From positions 1 to 33,654 of the forward strand of contig CATNCF010000033.1 of the NCBI GenBank assembly GCA_950097145.1: a stretch of DNA of 33,654 nucleotides, in the 5' to 3' direction. This DNA is from an uncultured Lachnospiraceae bacterium. GTDB taxonomy: Bacteria; Bacillota; Clostridia; Lachnospirales; Lachnospiraceae. How positions within the stretch are numbered: the first letter of the stretch is position 1; each line of letters starts with the position of its first letter. The notes beneath the pieces are model-generated. The model was given only the letters and a program-made list of their open reading frames with translations, had not been told where the DNA came from and made no database searches. Shown here in pieces: positions 7,711 through 15,171 of the stretch. The position numbers were made by a program, and so were the translations under genes.

Positions 7711-8355
7711 ATGATTAGAACGAATGAGATTGTAACTCTTTATCATGGTTCGAAATCGGGAATTCGCGGTGCCATTGCCCCGATAAGCCGGGAACGTTGT
7801 GATTTTGGCAAAGGGTTTTACATGGGAACTGACCGAACTCAGCCGCTTACCTTAATTTGCAATTATCCCAATGCCAAACTGTATACATTAGGTGTGAATC
7901 TGTCAGGACTCAAAATTCTTGATATAGAGATAGGATTAGATTGGGCGCTGCTGGTGGCATATAACCGGGGTAAAATGGATGTTGTGAAACATTCAGCTAT
8001 TTATAATCGATTTGCGGATCTAAGCAATGGATGCGACATGATTATTGGTTATATTGCCAATGATAGAATGTTTGTCGTTCTGGATCGCTTTTTCAATGGG
8101 GAAATTACTGATATGGCGCTTATCAACAGCCTTTCAGCGTTGAAATTTGGTAAGCAATATGCAGCTTTAACAGAAAAGGCATGTCAAAGAATAAAAATTC
8201 TTGACGAACAAGAGCTCACTGAGGAGGATCGTGATAAATTAAAACTACAAAGTGAAGTCAATCGTTCCAAAGGAATTGCCATGGCAGATGAAATTTGCCG
8301 GAAGTATCGTCGTGACGGTCGGTTTTTTGATGAAATATTAAAGGAAGGTGGATAA
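7711..8355 (+). CDS. DUF3990 protein, ADP-ribosyltransferase-like
   Basis: The protein has 214 residues. The N-terminal YHGSKSGI and the later CDFGKGFYMGTD match the DUF3990 family and have the spacing of the His and Tyr positions of PARP-type ADP-ribosyltransferases (His12, Tyr37). CDMIIGYIANDRMF is the second conserved block. ADP-ribosylation is therefore plausible but unproven; the target is unknown. There is no signal peptide. The ribosome site GAAGGAAA precedes the ATG. The downstream gene begins two bases after the stop with a strong ribosome site inside this gene, so the two are made together, as in toxin-antitoxin pairs. Confidence 0.8.
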   Translation: MIRTNEIVTLYHGSKSGIRGAIAPISRERCDFGKGFYMGTDRTQPLTLICNYPNAKLYTLGVNLSGLKILDIEIGLDWALLVAYNRGKMDVVKHSAIYNRFADLSNGCDMIIGYIANDRMFVVLDRFFNGEITDMALINSLSALKFGKQYAALTEKACQRIKILDEQELTEEDRDKLKLQSEVNRSKGIAMADEICRKYRRDGRFFDEILKEGG

Positions 8356-8357
8356 AA

Positions 8358-8819
8358 TTGGAAAATTTCACCCTTCAAAAGCGCCAGCTTTGTGATATAC
8401 AAGGGCGGTTATTTGAACTTGCGGTTAAAGCTGACTTGGATTGCCCATCTTTTGTAGAAGCTTTTATGAATAGTAAAACCGCTGCTGCCCTCGATGATGT
8501 CTATGATCGATTGCAATGGGCGGGTGAAGAATATATTCTTGACGAATTAGATGATGAAGTTTGCGGACTCAAAAAGGCTGGCACGGTTTATTCCTCTGAA
8601 ATTATGTACTGGATAGGATATACTTACCGCTATTGGCATTACTACACAAGTGAAGACAGCCATGAAATATATAAAATTGCCGATGTTAAAACAATGAGAG
8701 AATGCTGGCTTGGGTTTCATACCTTTGACGTTGAAATGGCCATTGATGATTTGAAAGAAATTTATAAGCAAAAATGTGAGGAAAGGAATGAAAACCCACA
8801 TTCATCAATATATATGTAA
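8358..8819 (+). CDS. Unknown protein coupled to the DUF3990 gene
   Basis: I do not recognise a family with certainty. It is an acidic, mostly helical, soluble protein of 153 residues with no signal peptide or membrane helix. Notable segments are QGRLFELAVKADLDCPSFVEAFMNS, a WAGEEYILDELDDEV acidic helix and an aromatic patch IMYWIGYTYRYWHYYT. The start is a TTG, chosen because GGAAGGTGG (8343-8351) lies six bases before it. It follows the DUF3990 gene by two bases and is followed by a hairpin. The position and acidity would suit an antitoxin or binding partner of the DUF3990 protein; this is inference from context only. Confidence 0.65.
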   Translation: MENFTLQKRQLCDIQGRLFELAVKADLDCPSFVEAFMNSKTAAALDDVYDRLQWAGEEYILDELDDEVCGLKKAGTVYSSEIMYWIGYTYRYWHYYTSEDSHEIYKIADVKTMRECWLGFHTFDVEMAIDDLKEIYKQKCEERNENPHSSIYM

Positions 8820-8852
8820 CAAAAAGAAAAATGTCCCCTGTTCCGGGGGCAT
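8820..8852 (-). terminator. Hairpin with A tract, terminator when read on the minus strand
   Basis: 8831-8838 (ATGTCCCC) pairs with 8845-8852 (GGGGGCAT) around a TGTTCC loop, with an A-rich stretch at 8821-8830 that becomes a T run on the minus strand. The right arm contains the G-rich bases that would serve as ribosome site for the next plus-strand gene. Confidence 0.5.
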
Positions 8853-8858
8853 GGAGTG

Positions 8859-9668
8859 ATGATTGTGTGGAAAAAATTAGAAGCAAAATCTTTTCTTTTG
8901 GTACTTGTGCTATTTGTAGGAGCATTCTTCCTGGGACGTTTTGCAGCCCAGGTAGTGCCAGCAGCGGCCACAGTATTCCAGCAGGAAGCAGATAACTGGG
9001 GATTGAGTTTCCAGGAAGAAGGGCAGCTTCCCGTGGCAAATGCCACCATTGAAGAAATGGCGAAGTATAATGCTTTCTATGCCCAGGATACTCAGGATAA
9101 AGTGCTGTATCTCACATTCGACTGTGGATTTGAGAACGGCAATACGCCTCCGATTCTGGACGCTCTGAAAAAACATAATGCCAAGGCGACATTTTTTATT
9201 GTGGGAAATTATCTGTCCACCAGCCCGGATCTGGTAAAACGCATGGTGGAAGAAGGGCATATCGTGGGGAACCACAGCTATCACCATCCAGATATGTCCC
9301 AGATGAATCAGGATGAATTTTCCAAAGAGCTGGGAGAATTGGAAACATTGTATGAGCAGACCATAGGAACGCCCATGACGAAATATTACCGTCCGCCCCA
9401 GGGAAAATACAGTCAAAACAATCTGCAGATTGCCAAAGACTTAGGTTACAAAACCTTTTTTTGGAGCCTGGCTTATGTGGACTGGAACCAGGACAGCCAG
9501 CCCAGCCATGAAGAAGCCTTCGATAAATTGCTGAAACGGGTGCATCCGGGAGCTATTGTGCTGTTACATAATACATCCAAAACCAATGGAGAAATTATTG
9601 ATGAACTTCTTACAAAATGGGAAGAAATGGGATATACCTTCAAATCTCTGGATGAGCTGGCAGGCTGA
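8859..9668 (+). CDS. PdaA-like polysaccharide deacetylase
   Basis: The protein has 269 residues with one N-terminal membrane helix (about 11-28), so the catalytic domain lies outside the cell. The NodB motifs are TFDCGFENG (Asp88), HSYHHP (His139, His143), RPPQGKYS and a late LLHNTS. The overall pattern, including TFDxGxENG, is that of PdaA, which removes N-acetyl groups from muramic acid on the way to muramic delta-lactam in spore cortex. The exact substrate here is inferred. ATG at 8859 and GTG at 8856 are both possible; the G-rich ribosome site overlaps a hairpin (8820-8852). A terminator-like hairpin follows the gene. Confidence 0.88.
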   Translation: MIVWKKLEAKSFLLVLVLFVGAFFLGRFAAQVVPAAATVFQQEADNWGLSFQEEGQLPVANATIEEMAKYNAFYAQDTQDKVLYLTFDCGFENGNTPPILDALKKHNAKATFFIVGNYLSTSPDLVKRMVEEGHIVGNHSYHHPDMSQMNQDEFSKELGELETLYEQTIGTPMTKYYRPPQGKYSQNNLQIAKDLGYKTFFWSLAYVDWNQDSQPSHEEAFDKLLKRVHPGAIVLLHNTSKTNGEIIDELLTKWEEMGYTFKSLDELAG

Positions 9669-9696
9669 TCATTGTTTTGGGTCTTTGGAATTTGTA

Positions 9697-9735
9697 CCGC
9701 CCGGGAATTAAATTTTCCGGGCGGCAGCTTTTGGC
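9697..9735 (+). terminator. Terminator-like hairpin after the deacetylase gene
   Basis: CCGCCCGG (9697-9704) pairs exactly with CCGGGCGG (9717-9724), extended by weaker A-T pairs, and is followed by a short T run (CAGCTTTT). Confidence 0.6.
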
Positions 9736-9804
9736 AAAGATGTGGTTAATCCAGGCTTCTTCTTTTGCAATATTCACAAAAAACAATCTATGCTTAATTA
9801 TATG
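9727..9804 (-). pseudogene. Probable DUF2812 remnant
   Basis: On the minus strand, just after the PadR remnant, a GAAAGGAG ribosome site is followed by a lost start codon and then by the reading HRLFFVNIAKEEAWINHIFA. This resembles the N-terminus of DUF2812 proteins (xRLFFxxxKEExWLN), the usual partner of this PadR type. It then meets the deacetylase terminator. About 26 codons are left; the call is tentative. Confidence 0.4.
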
Positions 9805-9816
9805 GAATCTCCTTTC

Positions 9817-10037
9817 TTATAATCCATGGCTTTCTGCTGCTTGTACCAGATACCGGAGGCGTCCAGCTTCCAGTTTTAAGACTTTCTGGTCAAGCGCTGT
9901 GTCTGGTAAACTTTTCGTCTCTTATCTTCAATTTTTACAGAATTAATCAATTTTTGCTTCCGCAGATTCTCAATGGCGCCGTATATGGTTCCGGCGGCAA
10001 TCCGTTGTCCCTTTACTCTGTGTTTCCATGTTTTGCT
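9817..10037 (-). pseudogene. PadR-family regulator, truncated and frameshifted
   Basis: Reading the minus strand gives GQRIAAGTIYGAIENLRKQ and then LINSVKIEDKRRKVYQ, the recognition helix and wing of a PadR winged-helix repressor (compare GAGTLYGALxxL, EDxRRKxYxxT). One base is missing near 9897-9903: the first frame stops soon after, but the next frame continues TALDQKVLKLEAGRL and ends properly at TAA (9817-9819). The N-terminal 30 or so residues before the helix are gone, with an in-frame stop at 10038. So this is a decayed gene. It accounts for most of the 9669-10167 interval, where intact frames look non-coding. Confidence 0.75.
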
Positions 10038-10082
10038 TTATATAAAAATTTATTGAAAATAAAAACATTTTAAAAGAGAATA

Positions 10083-10111
10083 TTGACAATAAGGGGATCA
10101 TTTCATAAACT
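10083..10111 (+). promoter_or_regulatory. Candidate promoter for the sce7726 gene
   Basis: TTGACA (10083-10088), a 17-base spacer and TAAACT (10106-10111) lie about 57 bases before the ATG. The -35 is perfect and the -10 is 4 of 6. Confidence 0.5.
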
Positions 10112-10167
10112 TCATAAATAAGCATAAAAAATATATGCAGGATTGATTTGAAAATGGGAGACAAAAG

Positions 10168-10779
10168 ATGCTGTATGACAGAGACATACGGGAACCACTG
10201 TTTGAGTTCCTGGAAGAATACTATGGTAAAGTTCGAATGATAGAGGAAAAGAGGATGGGCAGGTCGCGGGCAGATGTGATGATGATATTGCCCAATGCTG
10301 TCTGCGGCCTGGAGATCAAAAGCGATGCAGACACTTATGCCAGGCTGAACCGCCAGGTGCTGGACTATAACCTCTACTGCGATTATAATTTTATTGTGGC
10401 AGGAACCCGCCATGCCCATCATGTTGCAGAGCATGTTCCAGATTGGTGGGGAATTATTACAGTAGAATCTGAAGAAGACAGAGTGGATTTTTATGTACTG
10501 CGCCAGCCTGAGGAAAATCCAAATATGGACTGGAAAAAGAAAATGAGCTTGTTGTGGAGACCGGAACTTGCCCATATCCAGGAAGTGAATCAGATGCCGG
10601 GCTACAGAGGGAAAAGCAAGCAGTTCGTGATAGAGAAAATTCTTCTTAAGGTTCCGAAGCATAAATTGTATGCTCAAATCAGTCAGGAGCTGTTTGAGCG
10701 TGATTATACAATCATTGAGGAACAGATCAGGAATTATAAGAAAAGCAGCAGCAAAATTATTGGCTCTGTTAGAGATTGA
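10168..10779 (+). CDS. sce7726 family protein
   Basis: The protein has 203 residues. The segment RSRADVMMILPNAVCGLEIK followed by SDADTYARLNRQVLDYNLYC is the sce7726 signature. Asp36, Glu49 and Lys51 are spaced as in PD-(D/E)xK nucleases (D-x12-ExK), so a nuclease-type fold is likely, but no activity is established for the family. The C-terminal third (KQFVIEKILLKVPKHKLYAQ) is helical and basic. There is no signal peptide. GGGAG lies seven bases before the ATG. The gene stands alone between the PadR remnant and the sensor kinase; a promoter for the kinase overlaps its end. Confidence 0.85.
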   Translation: MLYDRDIREPLFEFLEEYYGKVRMIEEKRMGRSRADVMMILPNAVCGLEIKSDADTYARLNRQVLDYNLYCDYNFIVAGTRHAHHVAEHVPDWWGIITVESEEDRVDFYVLRQPEENPNMDWKKKMSLLWRPELAHIQEVNQMPGYRGKSKQFVIEKILLKVPKHKLYAQISQELFERDYTIIEEQIRNYKKSSSKIIGSVRD

Positions 10780-10804
10780 TTTGTAAACTGGCCAGTAGTA
10801 TAAT
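10776..10804 (+). promoter_or_regulatory. Candidate promoter for the hybrid kinase
   Basis: TTGATT (10776-10781), a 17-base spacer and a perfect TATAAT (10799-10804) overlap the stop codon of the sce7726 gene, about 48 bases before the kinase ATG. Confidence 0.6.
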
Positions 10805-10852
10805 AAATAATTATATGACGCAGTCAGAGAACATACAGGGAGGAAGCATGGG

Positions 10853-13792
10853 ATGAAAGAAAAAAGAAAATTGCTGCAGCCAATAATCTATGGCTTGATC
10901 CTTTTAACAGCGATCGTTGTTCTATTCCAATGGTATACCAAGCAGAACAGCAAACGTATGGAGGAACGGAACAAAAGTTATGCTACAGACTCTGCAGAGC
11001 AGACAGGCGAGCAGATTAGTGTAGAATTGGAAAATGGTCTGAATATCATTAATACTTATACGTATTTTATTGGTGAAAGCCTGAAGAAGCCAGAGCTCAG
11101 CCCGCAGATGTTGAAAGAGATAGAAAGCAATTCCATGTTTGATACCGTTGTATTTACAGATATTGACGGCATTAATCATACTTCTGACGGGCGTACTTCA
11201 GATGCCTCAGGCCGTGATTATTATAGGAAGGGCATAGATGGAGAAAGCGGGATTTCTGTTGTCTTCGATTCCCATTTCTTCAATGAGACAATGTTATGCT
11301 TTTATGCACCCGTCCGCTGCAGAGGTGAAATTATAGGCGTGCTGCGGGGGGCTTATCTGGCGGAAGAGTATTTAAAAAGTATGCTTGCCACCACTTATTT
11401 TGGGGAGGATGCGTCCGTACATCTTTGTATGCAGGATGGAACCGTTATTGCGTGTTCTGACGCGAATGTCCATTATGGAAATCTTCTTGATATGCTGATA
11501 GATAACAGCGTTATTGACCAGGAAACAGCGGGAAAGGCAAGAAAAATTTTTGAAAATGGCGGGGAAGGTTCCTTTATCTGCAGCCCGGAAAGTAAGACAG
11601 ATAATATCTGTTTGATTAATTTGCCGGGAAATGAATTCGTTCTTGTGCAGACGTTTCCTAAAAATGTCACCCAGGCAATGATAAGAGATGAAAATCTTGT
11701 GGGGATCCAGCTGGAATTTATGCTGATTGTACTATTTTTAATCTATATTCTGCTCTTATTTATTAGGACCAGAAGGGAACAGAAGCGGCTGAAAAACGAA
11801 AATCAACAGATGGGATATATTATCAGCGGCATCAACACATTGTTTTCCCGCTTTGTTATGGTAGACTTAGAGACGGGCAGGTATGAGTATCTGGCAGGAA
11901 CAAGGCCGGAAAAGACGGAAGTTCCAGTAAATGGAGAGTATGCAGAGCTGGTGCCGTATTTAAGTTCATGGGTAAAAGAAGAAGAAGAGCGGCAGGTATT
12001 TGCCAGACAGATCAGCATGGAAGCAGTGATAGAGGCAATGAAAAAGCAAGATGATCTCCGTTTTGAGTCCCATGTGTTCCGGAATGGCAGGGATGAGTGG
12101 GAGCATGTAAATATCATTTGCCTGGAGCGCAGCAGTGGGAACGTAAGTAAAATTTTATTTATCCGGCAGAACATTACAGACGTGAAGGAAAAGGAAATCA
12201 GCATTACCCAGGCTCTCCAGGAAGCATTGATGCAGGCCCAGCATGCCAATAAGGCGAAGACAACCTTCTTGTCTAATATGTCCCATGATATTCGTACGCC
12301 AATGAATGCTATCATAGGGTTTGCAACCATTGCTGTCAGCCATATTAACAATCAGGATCAGGTGAAAGACTGTCTCCAGAAAGTGCTTTCTTCCAGTAAC
12401 CACCTGCTGAGCCTGATCAATGATATTTTGGATATGAGCAGGATCGAGAGCGGAAAGGTACAGATCAAAGAGCAGGAGTGCAATATTTCAGAACTGATGC
12501 ACAATCTGGTCAATATCATTCAGCCCCAGGTGAAAGCAAAGCAGCTTGAATTATTTATTGATACCTTTGAGGTGGCAAATGAAGATGTAATAGCGGACGC
12601 TCTCAAACTGAATCAGGTATTTATTAATCTTTTGAGTAATGCGGTGAAATATACGCCGGCAGGAGGAACGGTTACGTTTCGGATTATGCAGAAAACCACG
12701 TTCCGTCATGGCTATGGAGATTATATTTTTATCATTAAAGATAATGGTATCGGCATGTCGCCAGAGTTTGTACAGCATATTTTTGAACCGTTTGAGCGGG
12801 AATCCACAGTCACCCAGTCTGGGATACAGGGAACGGGTCTTGGAATGGCAATTACCAAAAATATAGTTGAAATGATGAATGGAGTAATCAACGTTGAGAG
12901 CGAGGTTGGAAAAGGAAGTACTTTTACCGTGGAAATTACTCTGAAGCTGCAGGATATTGAGAAGAATGCGGAACAGTTAAAAGAACTTCACGGTCTGCGC
13001 GCTATGGTTGTGGATGATGATTTTAATACATGCAACAGCGTAAGCAAAATGCTGAGGCAGATTGGTCTGCGCTCAGAGTGGACCACATCCGGCAGGGAGG
13101 CGGCTTACCGCGCGAAAATGGCCTATGATGAGGGAGATTCCTACCACACGTATATCATTGACTGGCAGATGCCGGAAACCAGCGGTGTGGAAACCACAAG
13201 GCTGATCCGCAAAGTGGTTGGAGATGAAGCCCCAATTATTATTTTGACGGCATACGACTGGTCAGATATTGAGGATGAGGCAAAAGAGGCAGGAGTCACT
13301 GCGTTTTGCGCAAAACCGCTCTTTATGTCAGATTTGAAATCTGCGCTGATTGCTGCAAATAACTTAAATGGAAAAGAGCCGGAATCACCGGCATGGACTC
13401 TGGCTGATTTCAGCGGAAAACGCGTGCTTTTGGTAGAAGATATTGAGTTAAACCGGGAGATTGCGGAAGTGATATTGGAGGAATCTGGTTTCCAGGTGGA
13501 ATCAGCGCCCGACGGGACCGATGCAGTGTCAATGGTGGAGAAGTCGGAAGAATATTATTACGATATCATTTTAATGGATGTGCAGATGCCCATTATGAAT
13601 GGATATGAGGCTACAAGAACCATCCGTAACATGCCGAGAAAAGATGTAAAAAACCTTCCCATTATTGCAATGACAGCCAATGCGCTGGAAGAAGACAAAG
13701 AGGCGGCATTAAAGAACGGTATGAATGCCCACATAGCAAAACCACTGGATATCAATATTTTTATGGAGGTGCTGTGCAGATTCCTGAAATAA
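10853..13792 (+). CDS. Hybrid sensor histidine kinase with two receiver domains
   Basis: The protein has 979 residues. It has a membrane helix at about 8-26, an extracellular Cache-like sensor to about 280 and a second helix at about 284-306. A PAS-like region follows, then a HisKA domain with the phosphorylated His478 (NMSHDIRTPMN) and an ATPase domain with Asn596 (N box), DNGIGM and GTGLGM. Receiver 1 has Asp770 (IIDWQMPETSG) and receiver 2 has Asp909 (ILMDVQMPIMNG). Both receivers keep their acidic pocket and Lys (CAKPL, IAKPL). There is no Hpt or DNA-binding domain, so the output partner lies elsewhere. GGGAGG precedes the ATG. The gene has its own promoter and is not in an operon with a regulator. 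The ligand is unknown; Cache domains bind small metabolites. Confidence 0.93.
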   Translation: MKEKRKLLQPIIYGLILLTAIVVLFQWYTKQNSKRMEERNKSYATDSAEQTGEQISVELENGLNIINTYTYFIGESLKKPELSPQMLKEIESNSMFDTVVFTDIDGINHTSDGRTSDASGRDYYRKGIDGESGISVVFDSHFFNETMLCFYAPVRCRGEIIGVLRGAYLAEEYLKSMLATTYFGEDASVHLCMQDGTVIACSDANVHYGNLLDMLIDNSVIDQETAGKARKIFENGGEGSFICSPESKTDNICLINLPGNEFVLVQTFPKNVTQAMIRDENLVGIQLEFMLIVLFLIYILLLFIRTRREQKRLKNENQQMGYIISGINTLFSRFVMVDLETGRYEYLAGTRPEKTEVPVNGEYAELVPYLSSWVKEEEERQVFARQISMEAVIEAMKKQDDLRFESHVFRNGRDEWEHVNIICLERSSGNVSKILFIRQNITDVKEKEISITQALQEALMQAQHANKAKTTFLSNMSHDIRTPMNAIIGFATIAVSHINNQDQVKDCLQKVLSSSNHLLSLINDILDMSRIESGKVQIKEQECNISELMHNLVNIIQPQVKAKQLELFIDTFEVANEDVIADALKLNQVFINLLSNAVKYTPAGGTVTFRIMQKTTFRHGYGDYIFIIKDNGIGMSPEFVQHIFEPFERESTVTQSGIQGTGLGMAITKNIVEMMNGVINVESEVGKGSTFTVEITLKLQDIEKNAEQLKELHGLRAMVVDDDFNTCNSVSKMLRQIGLRSEWTTSGREAAYRAKMAYDEGDSYHTYIIDWQMPETSGVETTRLIRKVVGDEAPIIILTAYDWSDIEDEAKEAGVTAFCAKPLFMSDLKSALIAANNLNGKEPESPAWTLADFSGKRVLLVEDIELNREIAEVILEESGFQVESAPDGTDAVSMVEKSEEYYYDIILMDVQMPIMNGYEATRTIRNMPRKDVKNLPIIAMTANALEEDKEAALKNGMNAHIAKPLDINIFMEVLCRFLK

Positions 13793-13806
13793 CAGTACAG
13801 ACTGGA

Positions 13807-13835
13807 TTGACAAAGAGAATAAATTTTAGTATGAT
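13807..13835 (+). promoter_or_regulatory. Promoter for the aldolase gene
   Basis: A perfect TTGACA (13807-13812), a 17-base spacer and TATGAT (13830-13835) lie just after the kinase stop. Transcription from here would give a leader of about 120 bases. Confidence 0.75.
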
Positions 13836-13850
13836 ATATTTGCTTTAGCG

Positions 13851-13874
13851 ATTTAAAGTTTAACAATTTAAAGT
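13851..13874 (+). repeat. Two direct repeats ATTTAAAGT in the leader
   Basis: ATTTAAAGT occurs at 13851-13859 and 13866-13874, spaced 15 bases start to start, just downstream of the promoter. It may be a regulator site, but no known motif is recognised. Confidence 0.5.
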
Positions 13875-13884
13875 GCAAATTTTA

Positions 13885-13929
13885 CAAAGATGCTGTTACC
13901 CGGCAGATGTTCCGAAGGCAGCATCTTTG
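13885..13929 (+). promoter_or_regulatory. Long stem-loop in the aldolase leader
   Basis: CAAAGATGCTG (13885-13895) pairs exactly with CAGCATCTTTG (13919-13929) around a 23-base loop, ending about 20 bases before the ribosome site. There is no clear T run after it, so it is more likely a leader structure than a full terminator. Confidence 0.6.
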
Positions 13930-13962
13930 CATTCATAAGAGAGCAGGATGGAGGAAAAGAGC

Positions 13963-14949
13963 ATGCAGGCAGAGAATTATAATAAGAGAACTTTGATGGA
14001 TTACAGCCCGGATATTAAGGTTTTAGACTGTACGATGCGTGATGGCGGACTTGTAAATAATTTTGCATTTTCTGATGATTTTGTGCGGGATTTGTATGAG
14101 GCAAACATAAAAGCAGGCGTTGATTATATGGAATTTGGTTATAAGGCGTCTAAGGAGCTGTTTGATCCAAATGGTTTTGGAAAGTGGAAATTCTGTGATG
14201 AGAAGGATATCCGTGCTGTTGTGGGAGACAATAAGTCGTCCTTAAAAATTTCAGTAATGGCAGACGTGGGCCGCTGTGACTATAAAAAGGATATTCTTCC
14301 TAAGAAAGACAGTGTCGTGGATCTTGTCCGGGTTGCCACTTATATTCATCAGATTCCGGCTGCTATTGAAATGATAGAGCACCTTAAGAAAAAAGGATAT
14401 GAAGTGACAGTGAATATTATGGCAGTCTCAAAAGTGAACAGCGACGACCTGGACGCAGCCCTTCAGCTTCTGGCAAAAAGTTCAGTGGATGTTATTTATC
14501 TGGTGGACAGTTTCGGTTCCTTTTATCCAGAACAGATTACAAAACTTTCTCAGAAATATGTAGAAACTGCGGATGCCTTAGGAAAGATCGTGGGTATCCA
14601 TGCACACAATAACCAGCAGCTTGCATTTGCCAATACCATTGAGGCGTGCCGTATGGGGATTTGTCTTTTGGATGCAACGGTAAACGGAATGGGCAGAGGG
14701 GCTGGAAATTGTTTTCTGGAGGCGCTGCTCAGTTTCCTGAAAAATCCAAAATATAATGAAATTCCAATCATTCGTTTTGTAGAAAAGCATATGCTGAAAA
14801 TAAAAGAGGAGGGAGTTGTATGGGGCTATGATATCCCATACCTTTTGACCGGGATTTTAAACAGCCATCCTTCTTCTGCCATTAAATTCCTGAAAGACAA
14901 GAGAACTGACTATACCAATCTGATGCAGGAATTAATGGATATGGACTAA
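13963..14949 (+). CDS. HMGL-like aldolase domain protein (DRE-TIM fold)
   Basis: The protein has 328 residues. VLDCTMRDGG at about residue 20 is the metal-binding D-x-T-x-RDG start of the DRE-TIM metallolyases, and HAHNNQQLA carries the other metal-binding histidines. The set resembles 4-hydroxy-2-oxovalerate aldolase and HMG-CoA lyase barrels. No acyl-CoA or dehydrogenase partner gene is nearby, and it lacks the regulatory domain of isopropylmalate synthase, so the substrate is open. The ATG at 13963 is chosen because GGAGG (13950-13954) lies eight bases upstream; an in-frame ATG at 13948 has a poorer site. The gene has its own promoter and structured leader. It is co-directional with tig, which has a separate promoter. 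Confidence 0.85.
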   Translation: MQAENYNKRTLMDYSPDIKVLDCTMRDGGLVNNFAFSDDFVRDLYEANIKAGVDYMEFGYKASKELFDPNGFGKWKFCDEKDIRAVVGDNKSSLKISVMADVGRCDYKKDILPKKDSVVDLVRVATYIHQIPAAIEMIEHLKKKGYEVTVNIMAVSKVNSDDLDAALQLLAKSSVDVIYLVDSFGSFYPEQITKLSQKYVETADALGKIVGIHAHNNQQLAFANTIEACRMGICLLDATVNGMGRGAGNCFLEALLSFLKNPKYNEIPIIRFVEKHMLKIKEEGVVWGYDIPYLLTGILNSHPSSAIKFLKDKRTDYTNLMQELMDMD

Positions 14950-14974
14950 AAATCTCTCCATAAGAAAAAAACAC

Positions 14975-15003
14975 TGGTATTTTATCGGGGAGTATGCTAT
15001 AAT
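14975..15003 (+). promoter_or_regulatory. Extended -10 promoter for the tig operon
   Basis: TGC directly precedes a perfect TATAAT (14998-15003), giving an extended -10. The -35 (TGGTAT, 14975-14980) is weak, as often with extended -10 promoters. I saw no CIRCE or CtsR-type repeat near it. Confidence 0.65.
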
Positions 15004-15030
15004 TCCAGAATGGTGTAAGTTAGGGGAGTG

Positions 15031-15137
15031 CCCTGCGATGCCACAGCATAGAAAATTATTTGTTTTAGCAGGGTTCGCGTTAGTATACATTGTACTAAAA
15101 TATCCCAGCGTGATATAGCTTCCGGCAGGGATGCCGG
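15031..15137 (+). promoter_or_regulatory. Structured leader of the tig operon
   Basis: The 170-base leader can fold into a series of stems. CCCTGC (15031-15036) pairs with GCAGGG (15068-15073), and the loop between contains ATGC-CACA-GCAT (15038-15049). TTAGTA and TACTAA pair at 15080-15098. CCGGCA-GGGA-TGCCGG (15122-15137) forms a perfect hairpin. None is followed by a T run. I do not recognise a known riboswitch. Confidence 0.5.
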
Positions 15138-15171
15138 CGGCATTCTTGAATTTAAGGAGGAAATAGCAGTA

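Noticed and set aside
9677..9946. Plus-strand frame of 89 codons after the deacetylase
   Set aside because: It crosses the terminator hairpin and reads the PadR/DUF2812 remnants backwards; its protein looks random.
9970..10677. Long minus-strand frame of 235 codons
   Set aside because: It lies antisense to the sce7726 gene, has no domain pattern, and its end overlaps the PadR remnant in another frame.
14950..15171. CIRCE or CtsR operator before tig
   Set aside because: I looked for TTAGCACTC and GGTCAAA-type repeats. Only a TTAGTA/TACTAA dyad is present, which matches neither.
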